A stretch of DNA of 64,000 bases from Microvirga puerhi (GTDB lineage: Bacteria > Pseudomonadota > Alphaproteobacteria > Rhizobiales > Beijerinckiaceae), in NCBI RefSeq assembly GCF_020089865.1, contig NZ_JAIRBM010000017.1, positions 1 through 64,000 of the forward strand, read 5' to 3'. This document shows, piece after piece, positions 61,721 to 64,000 of this stretch (position 1 is its first letter; every line of letters begins with the position of its first letter). A program made the position numbers and the translations under genes. The notes beneath the pieces are model-generated. The model saw nothing but the letters and a program-made list of their open reading frames with translations, made no database searches and had not been told where the DNA came from.

Positions 61721-62413
61721 GTGCACGACGCGTCGCCCTTTCCACCTACACTCGGCGTCGTCCTTGCTGGCGGGCGTGGAACGCGCATGGGAGGTGTAGA
61801 CAAGGCACTGTTGGCGCTCGGTGGCGAACCGCTCCTTCATCGTATCGTTCGGCGCCTCGGCCCTCAATGCGATGGCCTCATTCTGAATGCCAACGGAGAT
61901 GCGGCTCGCTTCAAGGATTTCGGGCTGCCTGTGGTTTGTGATCCGCCATCTGGGTCTCTCGGTCCGCTTTCCGGTATTCTGTCCGGCCTCGACTGGGCCG
62001 CCGTTCACAGACCGGATATAGAATGGATCGTCAGCGTCTCAAGCGATACGCCCTTTGTTCCGAGCGACCTCGTAGGCCGTCTTCATGAAGCACAACGGCG
62101 TGAGAGACGCGATCTCGTCCTAGCCCTGTCCGCAGGCAGACTGCACCCGACGATCGGACTGTGGTCCCGGCGATTGAGATCGGATCTTCGACACGTCCTC
62201 GTAACGCAGGGTTCTCGAAGCGTACTGTCCTTGGCAGAACGACACGGCTTTGCACAAGCCGGCTGGACCGACACGCCCTTTGACCCCTTCTTCAACATCA
62301 ATACGCCAGAGGAACACGCAATGGCGGAACTGCTTCTGGCGAAGCAACAGGCCGAGCCCACACTTCCAGGAAATGCTGGCGGTAAATGTTCAGGTGTGAG
62401 TCATCGCTCATGA
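61721..62413 (+). CDS. mobA: Molybdenum cofactor guanylyltransferase MobA
   Basis: 230 residues from a GTG start 5 nt after apbC. The nucleotidyltransferase motif LAGGRGTRMGGVDKALLALGG is intact, followed by SSDTPFVPSDLV and the segment RLHPTIGLW. It attaches GMP to molybdopterin to make MGD for enzymes of the DMSO-reductase class. Its stop overlaps the tusA ATG by ATGA. Confidence 0.93.
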   Translation: MHDASPFPPTLGVVLAGGRGTRMGGVDKALLALGGEPLLHRIVRRLGPQCDGLILNANGDAARFKDFGLPVVCDPPSGSLGPLSGILSGLDWAAVHRPDIEWIVSVSSDTPFVPSDLVGRLHEAQRRERRDLVLALSAGRLHPTIGLWSRRLRSDLRHVLVTQGSRSVLSLAERHGFAQAGWTDTPFDPFFNINTPEEHAMAELLLAKQQAEPTLPGNAGGKCSGVSHRS

Positions 62414-62628
62414 AGAAGCTCGACCTCTCCGGTCTGAAGTGCCCTCTGCCCGTGCTTCGAACCCGCAAGGCATTGCTTCGTCTCTCGCCCGGAGATCAAC
62501 TTCAAGTCGTATGCACCGATCTTCTCGCAACGATTGACATCCCCAATCTCATTCGAGAAACGGGCGACGTCCTGGAGCAGCAGGCCCACGACGGACACCA
62601 GCTCATCTTCCGCATCCGGAAGGGCTGA
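62410..62628 (+). CDS. tusA: TusA family sulfurtransferase
   Basis: 72 residues: KLDLSGLKCPLPVLRTRKAL with the active Cys in CPLP, then VVCTDLLATIDIPNLIRETGD. TusA carries persulfide sulfur for 2-thiouridine and, in some bacteria, molybdopterin. Placement against mobA suggests a role in molybdenum cofactor sulfur supply or formate dehydrogenase maturation, but it may also serve tRNA thiolation. Confidence 0.93.
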   Translation: MKKLDLSGLKCPLPVLRTRKALLRLSPGDQLQVVCTDLLATIDIPNLIRETGDVLEQQAHDGHQLIFRIRKG

Positions 62629-62633
62629 ATCAT

Positions 62634-62661
62634 AAAAAAGGCCCGGCCATCAGCCGGGCCT
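62634..62661 (-). terminator. Terminator serving csbD (minus strand)
   Basis: GGCCCGGC (62640-62647) pairs with GCCGGGCC (62653-62660), extended by an A-T pair. On the minus strand it is followed by TTTTTT, whereas the plus-strand tail is only TCTGTG. It therefore mainly ends the csbD transcript and may also attenuate readthrough from tusA. Confidence 0.85.
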
Positions 62662-62679
62662 CTGTGCCTGAAAACGCTA

Positions 62680-62856
62680 TTACTCCTTATTACGCAGCGA
62701 GTCCTTCAAGCCGCCGACGGAGTTCTGAATCTTTCCCTCAGCCTTATCCATCTTGCCTTCGGCTTCGAGCTTGGAGTCGCCGACTGCTTTGCCGACACCT
62801 TCCTTGATGCTGCCCTTGACGCCTTTCATGCTGCCTTCAATGCGATCTTTGTCCAT
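62680..62856 (-). CDS. CsbD family stress protein
   Basis: 58 residues, MDKDRIEGSMKGVKGSIKEGVGKAVGDSKLEAEGKMDKAEGK with the repeated G-x-x-K-E/G-x-V-G pattern typical of CsbD. It is small, charged and helical, and linked in relatives to general stress. The start at 62856 follows the family length; an upstream open frame adds 20 residues without similarity. Confidence 0.92.
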   Translation of the reverse strand: MDKDRIEGSMKGVKGSIKEGVGKAVGDSKLEAEGKMDKAEGKIQNSVGGLKDSLRNKE

Positions 62857-63218
62857 TGCCGAACTCCTGTTTTGAAAACCGTGATGGTGAACGCATTCGC
62901 ATCGTAGTGGTTTCATGGAGCAGCTTCAGGAACATTGCCCACGCTTGCTGGTGAGGACCTGATTCAACTGGATCGTGAGAGGCTTGCAAGGGCGGCGCTG
63001 CGAGCCTGAACGCTGATGCTCACAGCGCCCCCCTTCATATGAAGGGCGACAGAACATCGCAATTTTCGCTAATAGGCCCCGCGCCGCCGGTCATGCTGCG
63101 CACACTCAAAGACAAGCTGGGCAAGGAAATTTCCTCGAACGGCATGAAATTGGTCAGGCGATTGAACTAACTTGGCATTATAACGTTATATCTTTAAATT
63201 CCCAGAACGAGTCCTTCC
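62857..63218. other. 362-bp intergenic region between csbD and the kinase
   Basis: No convincing gene. A 25-codon ORF at 63093-63170 lacks a ribosome site. The right-hand part (63160-63215) is A/T-rich and holds a 12-bp palindrome, TATAACGTTATA (63179-63190), and a possible promoter. Both flanking genes point away from it, so their promoters should lie here. Confidence 0.5.
63173..63201 (+). promoter_or_regulatory. Palindrome within a possible kinase promoter
   Basis: TTGGCA (63173-63178) and TAAATT (about 63196-63201) lie 17 bp apart. Between them is a perfect palindrome TATAACGTTATA. The arrangement suits a regulated promoter just before the kinase. It is based on sequence match alone. Confidence 0.4.
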
Positions 63219-63983
63219 TTGCCGGATCATCGGACCCCCTCGAACCGACCGAATGCGTCTGTCCAGCAGAACGGCAAGGATCCCGTTCAGCATCTGGATC
63301 GCATGGCTCTTCTCGCCCATCAGTTGGTGACGCCCCTCTCGACGATTTCAGCACTTGCCCAAGGTCTGATAAGGCGATCGGAAAGTCTCAGCTCACAGGA
63401 GGTTCGCGACCGCGGCGAAAAAATCTGGCGGGCGAGCCGCCGTCTTCATGAATTGATCGAGACCATCATGTCCTATACGCGGGCGAATGCCGGAGCGATC
63501 ACACCAGCACCGCGCCCCTTCAATCTCAAGTCTATGCTTCGTCGCATCTGCCAAGAGCAGCACCACCAGCAACCGAGTCGGACCTTTCAAATCGCCGTCG
63601 ACGACCTGCCCGAGATCCTGCTTGCGGACCCGATCCTTCTTGAGCAGGCCCTTATCATCGTTCTCTCGAACGCCATGAAGTACTCGCCATTGGATCGTCC
63701 CGTCACCATCGTCGGCGAAGCCGATGAAAACGAGGTACGCATCAGCATCCAGGACGAGGGCATAGGCGTCCCCGAGCGTGATCTACCGTTCTTGATGCAA
63801 CCCTTCTTCCGGGCCAGAAACGCGAAACACGCGCCAGGGACGGGACTGGGATTGAGCTTGGTTTGGCATATCCTTCAGCTCCACGGAGGCTCCGTTCGCA
63901 TTGACAGCCGGGAAGGACACGGGACGACGATCATGCTCCGTCTCCCTCGGCATGAAGACGTCGATCCGGGAAGCTCGATCTGA
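63219..63983 (+). CDS. Soluble sensor histidine kinase
   Basis: 254 residues from a TTG start; no membrane helix. HisKA region with H-box LAHQLVTPLSTI (His34), dimerisation helices to about 90, then the HATPase_c domain: N-box VLSNAMKYS (Asn151), DEGIGV (Asp179), FFRARN and GTGLGLSLV (207-215). The N-terminal about 25 residues carry no sensor domain, so input must come from another protein. No response regulator is in the window. Confidence 0.9.
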   Translation: MPDHRTPSNRPNASVQQNGKDPVQHLDRMALLAHQLVTPLSTISALAQGLIRRSESLSSQEVRDRGEKIWRASRRLHELIETIMSYTRANAGAITPAPRPFNLKSMLRRICQEQHHQQPSRTFQIAVDDLPEILLADPILLEQALIIVLSNAMKYSPLDRPVTIVGEADENEVRISIQDEGIGVPERDLPFLMQPFFRARNAKHAPGTGLGLSLVWHILQLHGGSVRIDSREGHGTTIMLRLPRHEDVDPGSSI

Positions 63984-64000
63984 CATCGCTCGACGAAGCA

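Noticed and set aside
63093-63170. A 25-codon ORF between csbD and the kinase
   Set aside because: There is no ribosome site, and its length is near chance level in this region.
1-64000. Phage, transposon, CRISPR or toxin-antitoxin systems
   Set aside because: No integrase, transposase, cas, tail or capsid-like protein and no regularly spaced repeats were seen. The RNase T2 pair is exported on both sides, which does not fit a standard toxin-antitoxin pair.

Overview
This is a 64 kb chromosomal window from a GC-rich alphaproteobacterium of the order Hyphomicrobiales (Rhizobiales). The best guess is Methylobacteriaceae, Microvirga-like. That is inference from gene order (uvrC-pgsA-moaD-moaE; prs-rplY-pth-ychF; petABC; DUF1285-NUDIX-DUF6111-cca opposite a MoxR/DUF58 cluster), an Irr-type operator in front of mbfA, and rhizobial-type palindromic intergenic repeats. 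I see no rRNA, tRNA, CRISPR array, prophage, transposase or plasmid gene.

Layout. 0-4.6 kb: a GST, the rRNA methyltransferase RlmJ, a secreted RNase T2 with a translationally coupled secreted partner, an extensin-like lipoprotein and small exported proteins. 4.7-8.3 kb: uvrC-pgsA-moaD-moaE. 8.4-14.9 kb: a BenE transporter, a lipoprotein, prs, a flavin-reductase gene broken by a TAG codon, rplY (with a leader that looks like an attenuator), pth, ychF and a small membrane protein. 14.9-18.5 kb: a membrane-integrity operon of PspA fusion, YqiJ and flotillin. 18.6-22.7 kb: endonuclease V, a double-MaoC protein, apt, a GNAT and mtnP. 22.8-25.6 kb: the cytochrome bc1 complex. 25.8-32 kb: an ABC exporter, trmL, hemF and the DUF1285-NUDIX-DUF6111-cca operon. 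32.2-39.1 kb: a MoxR/DUF58/DUF4159/glutamine-amidotransferase-like cluster. 39-48 kb: small enzymes, the iron exporter mbfA with its operator, a DUF4142 protein split by a duplicated glycine zipper, KDG kinase, an FAD-linked oxidase and a FAH-family hydrolase. 48.2-52.4 kb: a polar amino acid ABC importer with two tandem binding-protein genes sharing a 220-bp identical block. 52.4-60.4 kb: small membrane proteins, an M15-like peptidase, adenine deaminase, a fluoroacetate-dehalogenase homologue and a pncB-pxpA-methyltransferase operon. 60.5-64 kb: Mrp/ApbC-MobA-TusA, CsbD and a soluble histidine kinase.

Most of the window is housekeeping. The parts most worth a second look are: (i) the pspA-yqiJ-flotillin operon, with a promoter predicted to give a leaderless mRNA, an operator-like dyad inside that promoter, and an internal Shine-Dalgarno that could yield a separate PspA; (ii) the rplY leader with a terminator hairpin just before the ribosome binding site; (iii) a repeat element carried in frame inside uvrC; (iv) the glycine-zipper duplication inside a DUF4142 protein; (v) the sharply bounded 220-bp identity between two binding-protein genes; and (vi) several unlisted small ORFs with good ribosome binding sites.
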